DNA of 12,193 nt from an uncultured Elusimicrobiales bacterium (GTDB lineage Bacteria; Elusimicrobiota; Elusimicrobia; Elusimicrobiales; Elusimicrobiaceae): NCBI GenBank assembly GCA_905235355.1, contig CAJOLM010000054.1, positions 1 to 12,193 on the forward strand. The letters are read 5' to 3'. The position numbers and the translations under genes were made by a program. This document shows positions 12,167 to 12,193 of this stretch, in pieces. The notes under the pieces were generated by a model that searched no databases, was not told the DNA's origin, and worked only from the letters and a program-made list of their open reading frames with translations. The first letter of the stretch is position 1. Each line of letters begins with the position of its first letter.

Positions 12167-12193
12167 TGTTAAAATAACTAATTATTATGGAGT
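12167..12193 (+). promoter_or_regulatory. Probable promoter and ribosome binding site of a gene beyond the right edge
   Basis: An extended -10 (TG-N-TAAAAT, 12167-12175) is followed by an AT-rich leader ending in ATGGAGT at the edge, where GGAG looks like a ribosome binding site. A plus-strand start codon would then lie just outside. A weak -35 (TTACCT, 12146-12151) is possible. Confidence 0.4.

Noticed and set aside
12082..12193. tRNA or small RNA gene at the right end
   Set aside because: No cloverleaf could be formed by eye; the end fits a promoter and ribosome binding site better.

Overview
The window looks like a chromosomal segment from an anaerobic, gut-type Gram-negative bacterium, most plausibly of the phylum Elusimicrobiota (Elusimicrobiaceae or relatives). 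This is inferred mainly from two pilin-like genes that share a near-invariant FTLIELLVVV N-terminus and a CKS(L/M)G cysteine motif near the C-terminus. Lipoprotein and Sec signal peptides and a periplasm-type D-Ala-D-Ala dipeptidase fit a cell with an outer membrane. No rRNA, tRNA or housekeeping marker confirms the taxonomy.

Region 1 (1-3300, + strand) is an AT-rich, mosaic accessory block. It holds the 3' end of a protein with a C-terminal Cys/His amidase-like (NlpC/CHAP-like) domain, then two exported proteins: a DUF4424-like protein with an SH3 tail, and an unrecognised 302-aa protein. It shows signs of recombination: a 36-codon chimeric mini-ORF fuses a copy of one gene's start to a diverged copy of the other gene's end, an open reading frame continues in frame past a stop codon, and the SH3 module differs in base composition. 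A 14-bp perfect inverted repeat encloses the start codon of the third gene next to a -10 box. The layout resembles effector/immunity loci, but that is an inference.

Region 2 (3300-6180) has a convergent/divergent arrangement. On the minus strand an exported alpha/beta hydrolase of the feruloyl-esterase type overlaps by one base a PreA-type dihydropyrimidine dehydrogenase subunit that has no PreT partner in view. Divergent from it is an exported VanX/DdpX-type dipeptidase. Strong hairpin terminators close the units.

Region 3 (6178-8200) has a HAD-family lipoprotein phosphatase (minus), a 56-bp perfect palindrome, a type IV pilin-like gene (plus) and a small SWIB-domain protein (minus).

Region 4 (8200-11100, minus) is a metabolic operon: a class I aminotransferase, then ATP-dependent PEP carboxykinase three bases downstream. 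Both enzymes work around oxaloacetate.

Region 5 (11050-12193) has a second pilin-like gene and a non-coding array of hairpin repeats, followed by what looks like the promoter and ribosome binding site of a gene starting beyond the right edge.

The most distinctive feature is a family of at least nine REP-like palindromes with a fixed design: 8-bp arm, 9-nt loop, 8-bp arm. The arms change in a compensated way. Five copies form the array upstream of pilin 2, and two lie inside the open reading frame of each pilin, in the long leader before the prepilin cleavage site.
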